From Cetobacterium sp. 8H (lineage in GTDB: Bacteria; Fusobacteriota; Fusobacteriia; Fusobacteriales; Fusobacteriaceae), in assembly GCF_014250675.1 (NCBI RefSeq), contig NZ_JACHTG010000004.1, forward strand, positions 372,001-436,000: a stretch of DNA of 64,000 bases. The letters are read 5' to 3'. Made by a program: the position numbers and the translations under genes. The notes under the pieces are model-generated. The model was not told where the DNA came from. It saw only the letters and a program-made list of their open reading frames with translations, and made no database searches. Positions 51,124 to 61,022 of the stretch are shown here, in pieces; the stretch's first letter is position 1, and every line of letters starts with the position of its first letter.

Positions 51124-52044
51124 TTAAAACATATCTAAATCTAGCTCTTTTGATACATCTTTCATTATTCCTATTCCTGCTACACTATTTCCCTCTTCAT
51201 CTAAAGCTGGACCAAATACTGCAACACCTATCTTCTTACCAGATACAGGTGAAATTATTCCACCACCCACTCCAGATTTTCCTGGAATTCCTATATTATC
51301 TAAATATTCTCCACTCTGGTCATACATACCACATGTTGCTATAAGACCATTTACTATCTGAGCATATTTTTTAGGAATAACTCTCTCTCCTGTTGAAAGC
51401 ACTCCTCCAGTTGCAAAGAATCTTGCAATTTTAGCTAAGCTTTCCGCAGTTACATATATTGAGCACTGTTTAAAGTACACATCCAGAATCTCTTCTACAT
51501 TTCCACTTAAAACTCCTTGCCCTTTCATATAATAAGCAAGTCCTCTATTTGTATCTCCAGTAGCTTTCTCACTTAAATAGATATCTGTAGCTAACTCTAG
51601 AGAGTCATCTTCACTTATTTTTTTCATGAATTCTAGAATTCTATTAAATTTATCTTCTGGATCTTTTCCCTTTATTAAAGAAGCTGTCATTATTGCACCA
51701 GCATTTATAAATGGATTTCTAGGTAAGTGATCTGGTTCTGTTTCAAGTTTTTTTATTGAATTGAATGCATCTCCAGATGGCTCTTTGTGCACATGCTTAA
51801 AAACCCCTTCCTCTCCATTATCCAATAGAGCAAGTGCTAAAACAACTGTTTTAGATATACTTTCTATTGCAAATCTAACTTTTGTATCTCCTGCTGATAG
51901 CATTGTTCCATCTTCAAATGCAATTACTACACCTAAGTAGTCTTTATTTACTTTAGCAAGTTCTGGAATATATGTTGCTACAGCTCCTTGAGATATTAAA
52001 TTTTTGTTATTTTCAACTATCTTGTTCAATATATCTTGATTCAT
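51124..52044 (-). CDS. glsA: Glutaminase GlsA
   Basis: Hydrolyses glutamine to glutamate and ammonia; serine-dependent beta-lactamase-like fold. The catalytic S-x-x-K is in ESISKTV near residue 63. Length 306 aa fits. Last gene of aguA-aguB-gadC-glsA, 35 bp after gadC. Together with GadC it can form the glutamine-driven acid-resistance route known in E. coli (ammonia consumes protons). Confidence 0.95.
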   Translation of the reverse strand: MNQDILNKIVENNKNLISQGAVATYIPELAKVNKDYLGVVIAFEDGTMLSAGDTKVRFAIESISKTVVLALALLDNGEEGVFKHVHKEPSGDAFNSIKKLETEPDHLPRNPFINAGAIMTASLIKGKDPEDKFNRILEFMKKISEDDSLELATDIYLSEKATGDTNRGLAYYMKGQGVLSGNVEEILDVYFKQCSIYVTAESLAKIARFFATGGVLSTGERVIPKKYAQIVNGLIATCGMYDQSGEYLDNIGIPGKSGVGGGIISPVSGKKIGVAVFGPALDEEGNSVAGIGIMKDVSKELDLDMF

Positions 52045-52079
52045 CTCTGCCTCCTAAATAATTCTACTAAAAACTAAAA

Positions 52080-53693
52080 CTATTCTGATTTTTTCTGATC
52101 ATCAGTAGAATCCACTTTTTCTTCAACTTTCGGTTCTTCTTTTGGTTCAGCTTTTGGCTCATCCTGCTGCATTACATCATCTGGATGTGGAGTTATATGG
52201 AACTCTCCTCTAGCTTTAGGGTGTCCAAAGAAGTGATGTTCAGGTGCATTTCCTGTTGTTATTCTTGTAGGTTCAATTCCTGTTGCATTTCTTTTATCTC
52301 TAAATTCATAGATTATAAATGGTAGTATTAAAACAACTATGAAACCAACTGTTAATATTGTTTCGTACTCTCCTGTACTTCCACCTGGAATATTGCTTGG
52401 TGGGAAGAATGAAATAATGAATGCAAATAATGAAACTAAAAGTCCAACTGCTCCAACGATACATTTTACAACTACACCACCTGGAATTTGATATCCAGCT
52501 TGGCTATCTGTAGATTTTCTTTTTAAAACTAATACTAAGTATCCAATGAATAATAAGAAATATGTCATTAAATATATTACAACAGTTAAAGACATAGCTG
52601 TCATAAACGACATATTATTTCCTCCACCTCCAAGAGTTAAAATAATTGCCCAAATTGTAACAATTATTCCTTGGAACATTACTAATGGAACTGGTACATC
52701 GTTTTTATTAACTTTTTTAAATACTGCTGGTAAAATACCTTTTTGAGCTGCAACATACATAGCTCTTGAAGGCCCTACTATCCACGCACTTACCTCTGCT
52801 AAAACTCCTAGCCCTATAAATGCAGCTATTATTCTAACTATCCAATCTAAATGACTTCCATAGTGATTTATTAATATTGCAAATGTTTGGTTAACACCAG
52901 CACTTAAGTTTATCTCATTTACTGGGATAACTGTAGCTATTGATAATCCTCCTGCAGAACTTATAACAATAGCTATAATAACTAACATAAGTATAGCTAT
53001 CGGATATTGTTTCTTAGGGTTAGCCATTTCATTGGCATGCGAAGCCGAAGCTTCTACACCCATGTAACTCAAAATAAATGACACCAGTATTACCAAGGAA
53101 TTGACTTTTGTAAAATCTGGGAAGAACGCATTCCAACTAATTTCCATATTAACTTTATTTCCAGCAACAACATAAGCTATTGCTAGAACTATTAAAATTA
53201 TTGCCGGTATTACAATACCAAATATAAATCCAATTCTTGCTATTTTAGCTGTATATTTTGTTCCTCCAAGTTGTGAGAATGTCAATAACCAAAATACAAT
53301 AAGTATTGATATCAATTTCAAATGTGGATTTACATTAAGTCCTGGCCAATCAAAAAGATATGATAACGAACCATTTATAAAGTAAAGCATTGGAATATAT
53401 CCCACTGTAATTTCAAAGAACTGGTAGAATATTGCTGCAAATCCCCAACGTTCTCCAAGAGATTCAGATACCCAAGTAAAAACTCCTCCTGTTTCCCATC
53501 CCGGAATTGTTGCCATTTCTGCCGCACAAAGTGCTACTGGAATGAACCAAAAGAATCCACCAAATAATAAGAAAAATAGTAAAGAAAATCCTGATGTTGC
53601 GAAACTCGGATATTCATAGACAGCCATAACCATTGAAGCTGTTATTGTAAAAAATCCAAATAAGGTCAACTGTTTTTTTGTATTGTCTTCCAT
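52080..53693 (-). CDS. gadC: Glutamate/GABA antiporter GadC
   Basis: APC-family exchanger of 537 aa, strongly resembling E. coli GadC through its 12 membrane segments (for example FFTITASMVMAVYEYP, SYMGVEASASHANEM, GGGNNMSFMTA). It swaps external glutamate or glutamine for internal GABA or glutamate. The C-terminal plug region that closes the pore at neutral pH is recognisable (HHFFGHPKARGEFHITP), followed by an extra charged tail of about 35 residues. The ATG at 53693 is chosen over a GTG one codon upstream because of the GGAGG spacing. Confidence 0.94.
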   Translation of the reverse strand: MEDNTKKQLTLFGFFTITASMVMAVYEYPSFATSGFSLLFFLLFGGFFWFIPVALCAAEMATIPGWETGGVFTWVSESLGERWGFAAIFYQFFEITVGYIPMLYFINGSLSYLFDWPGLNVNPHLKLISILIVFWLLTFSQLGGTKYTAKIARIGFIFGIVIPAIILIVLAIAYVVAGNKVNMEISWNAFFPDFTKVNSLVILVSFILSYMGVEASASHANEMANPKKQYPIAILMLVIIAIVISSAGGLSIATVIPVNEINLSAGVNQTFAILINHYGSHLDWIVRIIAAFIGLGVLAEVSAWIVGPSRAMYVAAQKGILPAVFKKVNKNDVPVPLVMFQGIIVTIWAIILTLGGGGNNMSFMTAMSLTVVIYLMTYFLLFIGYLVLVLKRKSTDSQAGYQIPGGVVVKCIVGAVGLLVSLFAFIISFFPPSNIPGGSTGEYETILTVGFIVVLILPFIIYEFRDKRNATGIEPTRITTGNAPEHHFFGHPKARGEFHITPHPDDVMQQDEPKAEPKEEPKVEEKVDSTDDQKKSE

Positions 53694-53750
53694 CACAAAA
53701 CCTCCTTGTAAATTTACTACTAAACATTTTTCAAAAACTACATAACAATA

Positions 53751-54629
53751 TTATTGAAACTTACTAACTCCATCTAAAGTTGAAATTACCCCATATAAAT
53801 CTGGTCTTCTATCTCTAAATAGTCCCCAAAATGATCTATAGTCATCTATTGCTTTTAAATCTAAATCAGCTATTACATATCCTTCTGAATCTCTATCCAT
53901 CTCTGATATTTTAGCTCCTGTATGGTCCGCTATGAAAGATGACCCATAGAATTTAACACCTATCTCATCTACATACTCTTGTCCTATTCTGTTTGCACAA
54001 ACTACCGGAACTAAGTTAGCTCCTGCGTGTCCTTGCATAACTCTTTGCCAGTGATCTTTTGTATCTATTTCTGAATCACTAGGTTCCGATCCTATTGCTG
54101 TTGGATAAAATAGTATTTCAGCTCCCATTAATGCCATGCATCTTGCTGCTTCTGGGAACCACTGGTCCCAACATATAGCAACACCAATTTTAGCATACTT
54201 TGTTTTCCAAACCTTAAAACCAGTATCTCCAATATTGAAATAAAACTTCTCTTGATAACCACTTACATCATGTGGAATATGACTTTTTCTATATACTCCT
54301 AATACTTCTCCATCAGCATCTATGATTGCTATAGAGTTATATCTTGCTGTATTTTTTCTCTCATAAAAACTTATAGGAAGAACAACTTCTAACTCTTTTG
54401 CTATACCTCTAAAATGATTTACAGCTCTGTTTAGCTCTAATTCCTCCGCAAATTGCATGTACTCGGCTTTTTCTTTAGCACAGAAATAAACTCTTTCAAA
54501 CAATTCAGATATAAGTATAATTTTAGCTCCAGCTGCTGCTGCTGCCCTTACATGTTTTTCTGCCTTTTGTATGTTTTCATCAACATTCCAACCCATACTC
54601 ATTTGTACAGCTGCTACCTTAACTTCCAT
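53751..54629 (-). CDS. aguB: N-carbamoylputrescine amidase
   Basis: Nitrilase-superfamily enzyme converting N-carbamoylputrescine to putrescine, CO2 and ammonia. The Glu-Lys-Cys triad is seen in LISELFE, YRKSHIPH and VAICWDQWFPEA. GGAGGAG upstream of ATG 54629 gives 292 aa; the frame is open 15 bp more from a TTG. Second step after AguA, 25 bp from it. Confidence 0.95.
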   Translation of the reverse strand: MEVKVAAVQMSMGWNVDENIQKAEKHVRAAAAAGAKIILISELFERVYFCAKEKAEYMQFAEELELNRAVNHFRGIAKELEVVLPISFYERKNTARYNSIAIIDADGEVLGVYRKSHIPHDVSGYQEKFYFNIGDTGFKVWKTKYAKIGVAICWDQWFPEAARCMALMGAEILFYPTAIGSEPSDSEIDTKDHWQRVMQGHAGANLVPVVCANRIGQEYVDEIGVKFYGSSFIADHTGAKISEMDRDSEGYVIADLDLKAIDDYRSFWGLFRDRRPDLYGVISTLDGVSKFQ

Positions 54630-54654
54630 CGATATCTCCTCCAATTAACTTAAA

Positions 54655-55722
54655 TTAAATACTTTTTCCATATGGCATCTGTTGTGTTATACAATGAACA
54701 CATCCACCACCTACAATTATTGGCATTCCATCAACAGCGACCACCCTTCTATCTGGGTATAACTTTTGGATTACCTCTAAGGCTTTTCTATCCGTTTCTT
54801 GTGCATCCCCACCAAAAACAGGAACTATTACTCCTCCCGTTACAGGTAGATAATTTATATAACTCAATGTCAACAGTTGGTCTTTATAGTATCTAATTGG
54901 TGGTTTTTCTATCTCTACTATTTCAAACGGTAATCCACTTGCTCTATCTTTAAACTCTTTTAAAATTTTTAAATTTTCCTGAAATATTTTATAATCAGGG
55001 TCATTTTTATCATAACAAGCTTGAATAACAATAACTCCAGGTTCTACAAAACAAGCTGTATTATCTATATGTCCATCAGTTAAATCTCCATATAGACCCG
55101 ATTTTAACCAAATAACTTGTTCTCCTCCAAGATATTGCTTCAACAATTTTGTAACTTCTTCTTTTGAAAACTTCGAGTTCCTACTATCAGTTAATATTGC
55201 TGATTCTGTTGTAAGAATTGTTCCTTGTCCATCCGAATGTATTCCTCCACCCTCTAATGATAATGGTGATTTAAAAATAGGAAGATCATATATCACTGCT
55301 AAGTGATATGGTATTTTACTATCATTATAATGAGTTTGATATTTCTCACCATATGAATTAAATCTCCACTTTACAGCCGCTATATCTTGATTTCCATCCA
55401 ACAAAAATGTCGGTCCATTATCTCTTACCCAAGAATCATCTATTGGTAAACATAAAACTTGAACTTTTTCTCCACACATATCTTTGACCTCTTGTAAGAG
55501 CTCGGCTGGTGCAATCATCACTACCTCTTCAAATTCAGCTATAGCTTTAGCTACTTGGGCATAACCTTTCTTAGCTTCTTTAACTCCATCTGGCCAAATT
55601 GGAGTTTTGCTAAATCTCCCATCTCTTGTAGGCCACTGCATAAAAGTTCGCTTTCTTTTCTCCCACTCAGCTGGCATTCGATAACCGTATTCTCTAGGAT
55701 TACCATTTTTAATATCAAACAT
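54655..55722 (-). CDS. aguA: Agmatine deiminase
   Basis: Converts agmatine to N-carbamoylputrescine and ammonia; guanidino-modifying fold. The catalytic Cys is in GGGCVHCITQQMP at the C-terminus, with His in GHIDNTACF. Length 355 aa. First gene of the operon. With AguB it makes putrescine while releasing two ammonia per agmatine. Confidence 0.96.
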   Translation of the reverse strand: MFDIKNGNPREYGYRMPAEWEKRKRTFMQWPTRDGRFSKTPIWPDGVKEAKKGYAQVAKAIAEFEEVVMIAPAELLQEVKDMCGEKVQVLCLPIDDSWVRDNGPTFLLDGNQDIAAVKWRFNSYGEKYQTHYNDSKIPYHLAVIYDLPIFKSPLSLEGGGIHSDGQGTILTTESAILTDSRNSKFSKEEVTKLLKQYLGGEQVIWLKSGLYGDLTDGHIDNTACFVEPGVIVIQACYDKNDPDYKIFQENLKILKEFKDRASGLPFEIVEIEKPPIRYYKDQLLTLSYINYLPVTGGVIVPVFGGDAQETDRKALEVIQKLYPDRRVVAVDGMPIIVGGGCVHCITQQMPYGKSI

Positions 55723-55752
55723 GTATGCCTCCTTACTCTACTTCAATATTAA

Positions 55753-55783
55753 TCTTTACTATTGCCTATTATTCTTTACTATT
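55753..55783 (-). repeat. Direct repeat upstream of aguA
   Basis: TCTTTACTATT occurs twice, 20 bp apart (AATAGTAAAGA in the transcribed direction), about two helical turns, in the aguA leader. Possible binding site for a dimeric activator. No promoter could be placed with confidence in this leader. Confidence 0.45.
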
Positions 55784-55804
55784 TTGTATTTCCTTTAAAA
55801 AAAT

Positions 55805-55840
55805 AAAAAAAAAGAATTAGACTAATCTAATCCTTTTTTT
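55805..55840 (-). terminator. Terminator of the dicarboxylate symporter gene
   Basis: Stem GGATTAGA/TCTAATTC (one G-U) with TTAG loop and a long U-tract in the leftward RNA. Confidence 0.8.
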
Positions 55841-55857
55841 TAAAAAGTTATACAAAT

Positions 55858-57114
55858 TTAAACATATTTTTTCTTTACCTCTGCCTTTATCTCTTCCCCC
55901 TCAGTTTTAGCTACAATCAGAGTACAAACAGCATCTCCTGTTATGTTTACAACAGTTCTAAACATATCTACAAATCTATCTATTCCCATAACTAGTGCCA
56001 TCCCTTCTAAAGGTAATCCCACTTGTTGTAAAACCATTCCCAACATTATAACTCCCACACCTGGAACGCCTGCTGTTCCAATAGAAGCTAATGTTGCTGT
56101 TAAAATAACTGTCACAAAGTCTCCCATAGTCAAATTAACTCCATATATTTGAGCTATAAAAATTGTTGCTACTCCTTGCATTATAGCTGTTCCATCCATA
56201 TTTATTGTACTTCCTAAAGGTAGTGTAAAAGATGAAATTCCTTTTGATACTCCAAACTCATCTTGAAGAGTTTCCATCGATGCTGGAAGTGTTGCACTAC
56301 TAGATGATGTTGAAAATGCAATCATCATAGGACCAGAGAACTTTTTTATGAAATCAATTGGACTATATTTTGCTATAAACATTAGTAAGCTTTGGTAAGT
56401 TATTAAATAATGAAGTAGTAGAACTACAACTACAGCTATAAAATATTTTAATAGCGGTAACATCGCTACATATCCAAGTGTTGCAAATGTTTTTCCAATC
56501 AATCCAAACACTCCTAAAGGAGCAAGTTTCATTACAAGATCTACAATTTTTAATATTATATTATTTAACTCATCCATACCTTTTCTAACGGTTGATACTT
56601 TATCTCCTAGAATAGCCATTGTTACTCCACATAAAATTGCGAAGACGATTATCTGTAACATATCTCCTTTTGCTAAAGCTTCTATAGGGTTAATTGGAAT
56701 CATTCCTAAAAGTATATCTACAAAAGGTTTACTTTGGTTTACAGTAACATCTCCAACCGCTATTTCAGATAGGTTTATTCCTTTTCCTGGGTTCATTAAA
56801 GATCCCACTCCTAAAGCCAATGTTATAGCTATAGCTGTTGTTCCTAAATAAAATACTATTGTTTTTATCCCAACTCTTCCAAGTTTTTTTATATCTTCTA
56901 TTCCTGCCGCTCCAACAGTTAAAGAACAGAATACAAGAGGTACAACAATCATTCTAATCGCTCTTATAAAACCTGTTCCTAAGAAATTAAATAAGAAGTC
57001 TATAACATAATTCTTTACAAAAAAGGCCTCCCTAAATGGGTGTAGCGCTAGACCACTAACCACTCCTAAGATTAATGCCAAAAATATTTTACTCGTTAAA
57101 CTTAGTTTTTTCAT
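55858..57114 (-). CDS. Dicarboxylate/amino-acid:cation symporter (GltP family)
   Basis: DAACS-family sodium or proton symporter of 418 aa, about eight membrane helices plus two re-entrant loops. The serine-rich re-entrant motif STSSSSATLPASM and the TINMDGTAIMQGVATIFIAQ region bind substrate. Probably imports glutamate, aspartate or C4-dicarboxylates. Monocistronic with a good promoter. Confidence 0.93.
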   Translation of the reverse strand: MKKLSLTSKIFLALILGVVSGLALHPFREAFFVKNYVIDFLFNFLGTGFIRAIRMIVVPLVFCSLTVGAAGIEDIKKLGRVGIKTIVFYLGTTAIAITLALGVGSLMNPGKGINLSEIAVGDVTVNQSKPFVDILLGMIPINPIEALAKGDMLQIIVFAILCGVTMAILGDKVSTVRKGMDELNNIILKIVDLVMKLAPLGVFGLIGKTFATLGYVAMLPLLKYFIAVVVVLLLHYLITYQSLLMFIAKYSPIDFIKKFSGPMMIAFSTSSSSATLPASMETLQDEFGVSKGISSFTLPLGSTINMDGTAIMQGVATIFIAQIYGVNLTMGDFVTVILTATLASIGTAGVPGVGVIMLGMVLQQVGLPLEGMALVMGIDRFVDMFRTVVNITGDAVCTLIVAKTEGEEIKAEVKKKYV

Positions 57115-57147
57115 AATCGACTCCTTTTATTTTTTATTTACGAGCTG

Positions 57148-57176
57148 ATTATATACCTAAAATAAAAAAAAATCAA
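57148..57176 (-). promoter_or_regulatory. Promoter of the symporter gene
   Basis: TTGATT, 17-bp spacer, TATAAT. Confidence 0.75.
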
Positions 57177-57234
57177 GAAAAAAGTAAAATATTTTTTCAA
57201 AAATATTTAATTTGAAAATTAAATTCCAATATTG

Positions 57235-57843
57235 TTAGGATTTTTTATTTTTTCCCTTATAGTAATTTCTAATTTTATAGATTGCATAAACAACTAAAAT
57301 AGCAACTACAGAGTATTTAAATCTAGTTACGTAGTAATTTATCATCTTTTCATGATTTTCATAAAAATACCCGACACTAACTAAAAAAGCCACATAGATT
57401 CCAGATGCTATACCAGTAAATAATAAAAACTTTTTAAAATCCATTTTTACAACTCCCGGTGGAAAAGATATATATTGTCTTATCACTGGTACAAACCTAC
57501 CAAAAAATACAATCATATCCCCTTTCCTTCTAAATAGTAGCTCCATTTGATGAAACTTTTTTTTGTCCATAAACAGATACTTTCCATATTTTATCAATAG
57601 CTCTCTTCCCAAAGTAAATCCTAAAATATAGTTTAAACTTGCTCCTCCCATACTTCCAAATGTTCCTGCTATTAAAACTAAAAAAGGATCCATCTTTCCA
57701 GAAGCCACCAAATATCCTGCTGGTAAAAGTGCAACCTCTGATGGAAATGGTATAAATGATGCCTCTAAAAACATCATTATAAAGATGCCTATATATCCTA
57801 AACTTAAAAAAAACTCCGCTGATTTATGAATTATCTCTTCCAA
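57235..57843 (-). CDS. DedA-family membrane protein
   Basis: DedA/SNARE-associated (VTT-fold) protein of 202 aa. Motifs FGRFVPVIRQYISFPPG and GSMGGASLNYILG are typical. The family includes lipid scramblases/flippases (UptA/PetA-type). Start codon is TTG at 57843 preceded by AGGAGG. Function in lipid recycling is inferred. Confidence 0.9.
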   Translation of the reverse strand: MEEIIHKSAEFFLSLGYIGIFIMMFLEASFIPFPSEVALLPAGYLVASGKMDPFLVLIAGTFGSMGGASLNYILGFTLGRELLIKYGKYLFMDKKKFHQMELLFRRKGDMIVFFGRFVPVIRQYISFPPGVVKMDFKKFLLFTGIASGIYVAFLVSVGYFYENHEKMINYYVTRFKYSVVAILVVYAIYKIRNYYKGKNKKS

Positions 57844-57931
57844 TTTTTCCTCCTAAAAATAAAAATATTATTAATCTTTTTACCAAATTTTTATCTTCTT
57901 CCTTTAGAATAATTCTAAGGAGCGTGAAACT

Positions 57932-58864
57932 ATGAAATTAATGAAGAGATTAAGTTTTGCTATTTCAAAATTATTGATTGATAAAAAGAGAAATTTCAAA
58001 ACTGTTGGGAATAAAATTCTTGTAAATGATTGTCAAAAAATTGGAAATTATCTTTTTAAAACTCCTATGATTAAAGGACTGGCTTTAAAAGGATATGAAG
58101 TTTATATATTGGGAAGTAAATCCACTTTGGAAATGGCTAATGAAAATCCATACATCAAAGAGGTTATAATTGATAATAGTTATAGAAAAAAATCTTCTGA
58201 TATTTTTAGAAATATTAAGACTGCTTTAAAATATAGAGATTTTTTCGACTACTACATTGAATCGGTAGGAAGCATGTACATAAGAGAAACTCTTTTGATG
58301 AGACTTCTGAGACCAAAAAAAATTATAGGAATAGAACGAAAATATAATAACACTTTAAAACTTATTGATATCGTTATAAAAAAGCAGGAACACCTTAGAG
58401 AAAATGGAATAGAGATATTAAAATACTTTAAAATTTCTGAACCAAACTGTATCTATGATATCCATTTAAATAAACATGACAAATATAAAAACTTTATTAA
58501 AAAGAAACCTTTAATCCTATATAATGGTCTCGCATCTACTAAATCAAGAAGTATTAGCCCAGATGATGAAAAAATGATTTTGGATAACCTTTCAAATATA
58601 CGTTGGGCTGATATTAAAAAAATTGAACATGAAAATTCTATTTTAGATCTTTGTAGTCTCATTAAAAAAGCTGATTTAGTTATAACTGTAGACACTGGAA
58701 TTACACATATCGCCTCAGCTTTTGATATTCCTATTATTGTTCACAAAAGTAATAGCAGCGTTTTTCCTAAGAGTTCTCTTGCTATTGAACAAAGTTTTTA
58801 TGACAAAGATTTAAATAAGACTGTAGAAGAGATGTTGGAATATATCCATACTATCTCAGCATAA
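57932..58864 (+). CDS. Glycosyltransferase family 9 protein
   Basis: 310-aa GT9-type transferase: VGNKILVNDCQKIGNYLFKTP at the N-terminus and a donor site TVDTGITHIASAFDIPIIV near 255. It likely builds lipopolysaccharide. Only 12 bp separate it from the response-regulator gene, suggesting co-transcription with the two-component system. Confidence 0.85.
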   Translation: MKLMKRLSFAISKLLIDKKRNFKTVGNKILVNDCQKIGNYLFKTPMIKGLALKGYEVYILGSKSTLEMANENPYIKEVIIDNSYRKKSSDIFRNIKTALKYRDFFDYYIESVGSMYIRETLLMRLLRPKKIIGIERKYNNTLKLIDIVIKKQEHLRENGIEILKYFKISEPNCIYDIHLNKHDKYKNFIKKKPLILYNGLASTKSRSISPDDEKMILDNLSNIRWADIKKIEHENSILDLCSLIKKADLVITVDTGITHIASAFDIPIIVHKSNSSVFPKSSLAIEQSFYDKDLNKTVEEMLEYIHTISA

Positions 58865-58876
58865 GGAGTGATTTTA

Positions 58877-59566
58877 ATGAGTACAGAAAAGAAAAATATT
58901 CTTATTATAGAAGATGATCCTAAAATCAGACGATATCTAGAGTTAGAACTAATCCATGAAGGGTATAATGTCGAACTTGCACCAAATGGCAAGGTTGGGC
59001 TAACTCTTTTTAGAGAAAACTCTTATTCTTTAATACTTTTAGACCTGATGATGCCTGAAATTAGTGGAGAAGAAGTGTGCAAAATAATAAGAACTGAGTC
59101 TAATATCCCTATTTTGATTTTAACTGCAAAAGATGAAACTTTTAGTAAAATTGAACTTTTGGATTTGGGAGCTGATGACTATATCACAAAACCCTTCATC
59201 ATTGGAGAACTTCTAGCTAGAATGAGGGTTATCTTTAGAAATAAAAATATTTTTTACGATAAAAAAATAATTAAATTTGGAGAAATCTCTCTTAATTTAA
59301 ATTCAAAAGAGGTCTTTTTACATGATGTAGCTGTTCCTCTAACGAAAACTGAATATAATCTTTTACACTATCTTCTGTTAAATAAAGGTCTTGTTCTATC
59401 TAGAGAACAGATTCTTGAAAACGTTTGGGGACACGATTATTTTGGAGAAGGAAAAATTGTTGATATGTATATCAAATCTCTTCGAAAAAAATTAGACCCA
59501 GAAAATAGCTACATAAAGACTATCCGTGGATTTGGTTATACTATAAAAAAGGAGGCTGAAAATTGA
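58877..59566 (+). CDS. OmpR-family response regulator
   Basis: 229-aa DNA-binding regulator. The receiver domain carries the phospho-accepting Asp in ILLDLMMPE near residue 50 and the DD pair in IIEDD. The winged-helix output domain is at about 130-229. AAGGAG before ATG 58877 sets the start (a frame starting 9 bp earlier is also open). Its stop overlaps the histidine-kinase start by 4 bp. Targets unknown. Confidence 0.95.
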   Translation: MSTEKKNILIIEDDPKIRRYLELELIHEGYNVELAPNGKVGLTLFRENSYSLILLDLMMPEISGEEVCKIIRTESNIPILILTAKDETFSKIELLDLGADDYITKPFIIGELLARMRVIFRNKNIFYDKKIIKFGEISLNLNSKEVFLHDVAVPLTKTEYNLLHYLLLNKGLVLSREQILENVWGHDYFGEGKIVDMYIKSLRKKLDPENSYIKTIRGFGYTIKKEAEN

Positions 59567-60909
59567 TAAGTTTATCGAGCACTTTGAAAAAAAATTACAT
59601 CAAACTTATAATTCTTTTTACTATTCTACTTATTGTTTCACTTGCTGTAACCGGAAAGTACTTAATAAATACTTCCAAGCTACACCTGCGTAATGCCATG
59701 AGTTTCTTAACCTATGAAATTGGTGATGAACCTAGTTCTAACACTTTAAAAATTTTTACAGATAACTTAGTTAATAATGATTTTAAAGTTGAAAATCCAA
59801 TTCTAAATGATTTAAAAGTTGTAATTAAGTATAAAGATTACATCTATTCTGAGAATGAAAATAAAGAAATATTAGATATTGCTAAAGATAATAAGGTTGA
59901 AAATTTTAACTTTTATGAATACCTTATCCTTTCAAATAATATAAAAAATAAAGATGGTGAAATATATAAGGTTATGTTGATTAAAGATTTAAAACCTGAA
60001 AAAAAATTCTTCTTTAATATTGTTAAAATTTTTATGGGTGGGCTTATCCTTTGTATTATTATATCTGCTATTATAGTTGAACATCTGTTAAAAAAAATAA
60101 GCAAACAACTTATAACTTTGGAAAATATCAATTCAAATATAACTTTAGAAAATTTAGAGATTCTCAAACCGGTGAATCAGTTCAAAGAGTTTGACAATAT
60201 ATGGGGTTCATATGAACGAATGCTAAAAAGACTAGATGAACAGAACAAAAAACAGATTGAATTTGTACACAACGCCTCTCACGAATTAAAAACACCTATT
60301 TTTATAATCGGTGGTTATATAGATATGATAAAACGTTGGGGACAAAACGACCCTGACATTTTAAATGAAGCTTTAAATTCTATTGGTGAAGAAACTAAAG
60401 CTATGGCTACACTTATTGAAAAGCTTCTTTTTATAGCTAAGGAAGGAGATATCAAATCCGAAAAAAGTGAAATAGAACTCTCTGAAATAATAGTCAATAC
60501 CATCTCTTCTTTAAGAATACTATATCCTAAATCTACAATAAATTTTGAACCTAACTATACTATTATTAAATCTGATGAAGGGCTTGTTAAACTACTGATT
60601 AGAAATATCTTAGAAAATGCTATAAAATATGGTGATAACAAACCTATTGATATCACTTTAAACTGCAATAATATTAAAAATAGAACTACTTTATGTATTC
60701 AAGACCATGGTATTGGAATGTCATCTGAAGAACTTATACATATATATGATCGTTTTTATAGAGTAAATAAATCTCGTAGTAAAGAGATTTCAGGGCACGG
60801 CTTAGGAATGACTATTGTTAAAAGAATTTTAAATCTTATCGATGCAGATATTACTATTGATAGCCAACTAAATATTGGAACTAGTGTCACTATATTTTTT
60901 CAAAACTAA
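59563..60909 (+). CDS. Sensor histidine kinase
   Basis: 448-aa membrane kinase. Two membrane segments (about 14-32 and 153-173) flank a sensor region of about 120 residues. A HAMP-like linker, HisKA with phospho-His in HNASHELKTP, and an HATPase domain with NILENAIKYG, DHGIGMS and GHGLGMTIVK follow. Start is TTG in the TTGA overlap with the regulator gene. Signal unknown; gadB lies next downstream, so acid stress is a possibility only. Confidence 0.93.
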   Translation: MISLSSTLKKNYIKLIILFTILLIVSLAVTGKYLINTSKLHLRNAMSFLTYEIGDEPSSNTLKIFTDNLVNNDFKVENPILNDLKVVIKYKDYIYSENENKEILDIAKDNKVENFNFYEYLILSNNIKNKDGEIYKVMLIKDLKPEKKFFFNIVKIFMGGLILCIIISAIIVEHLLKKISKQLITLENINSNITLENLEILKPVNQFKEFDNIWGSYERMLKRLDEQNKKQIEFVHNASHELKTPIFIIGGYIDMIKRWGQNDPDILNEALNSIGEETKAMATLIEKLLFIAKEGDIKSEKSEIELSEIIVNTISSLRILYPKSTINFEPNYTIIKSDEGLVKLLIRNILENAIKYGDNKPIDITLNCNNIKNRTTLCIQDHGIGMSSEELIHIYDRFYRVNKSRSKEISGHGLGMTIVKRILNLIDADITIDSQLNIGTSVTIFFQN

Positions 60910-61022
60910 ATAAACAAAAATTTTAAAAGGATTTCTTTAATTTTAATCGAATAACAGGACTGTAATTTAAAATTACACAAGCTTTTAAGAAATTTTTCAA
61001 TTAAAGCGTAGGAGGTTTTATT

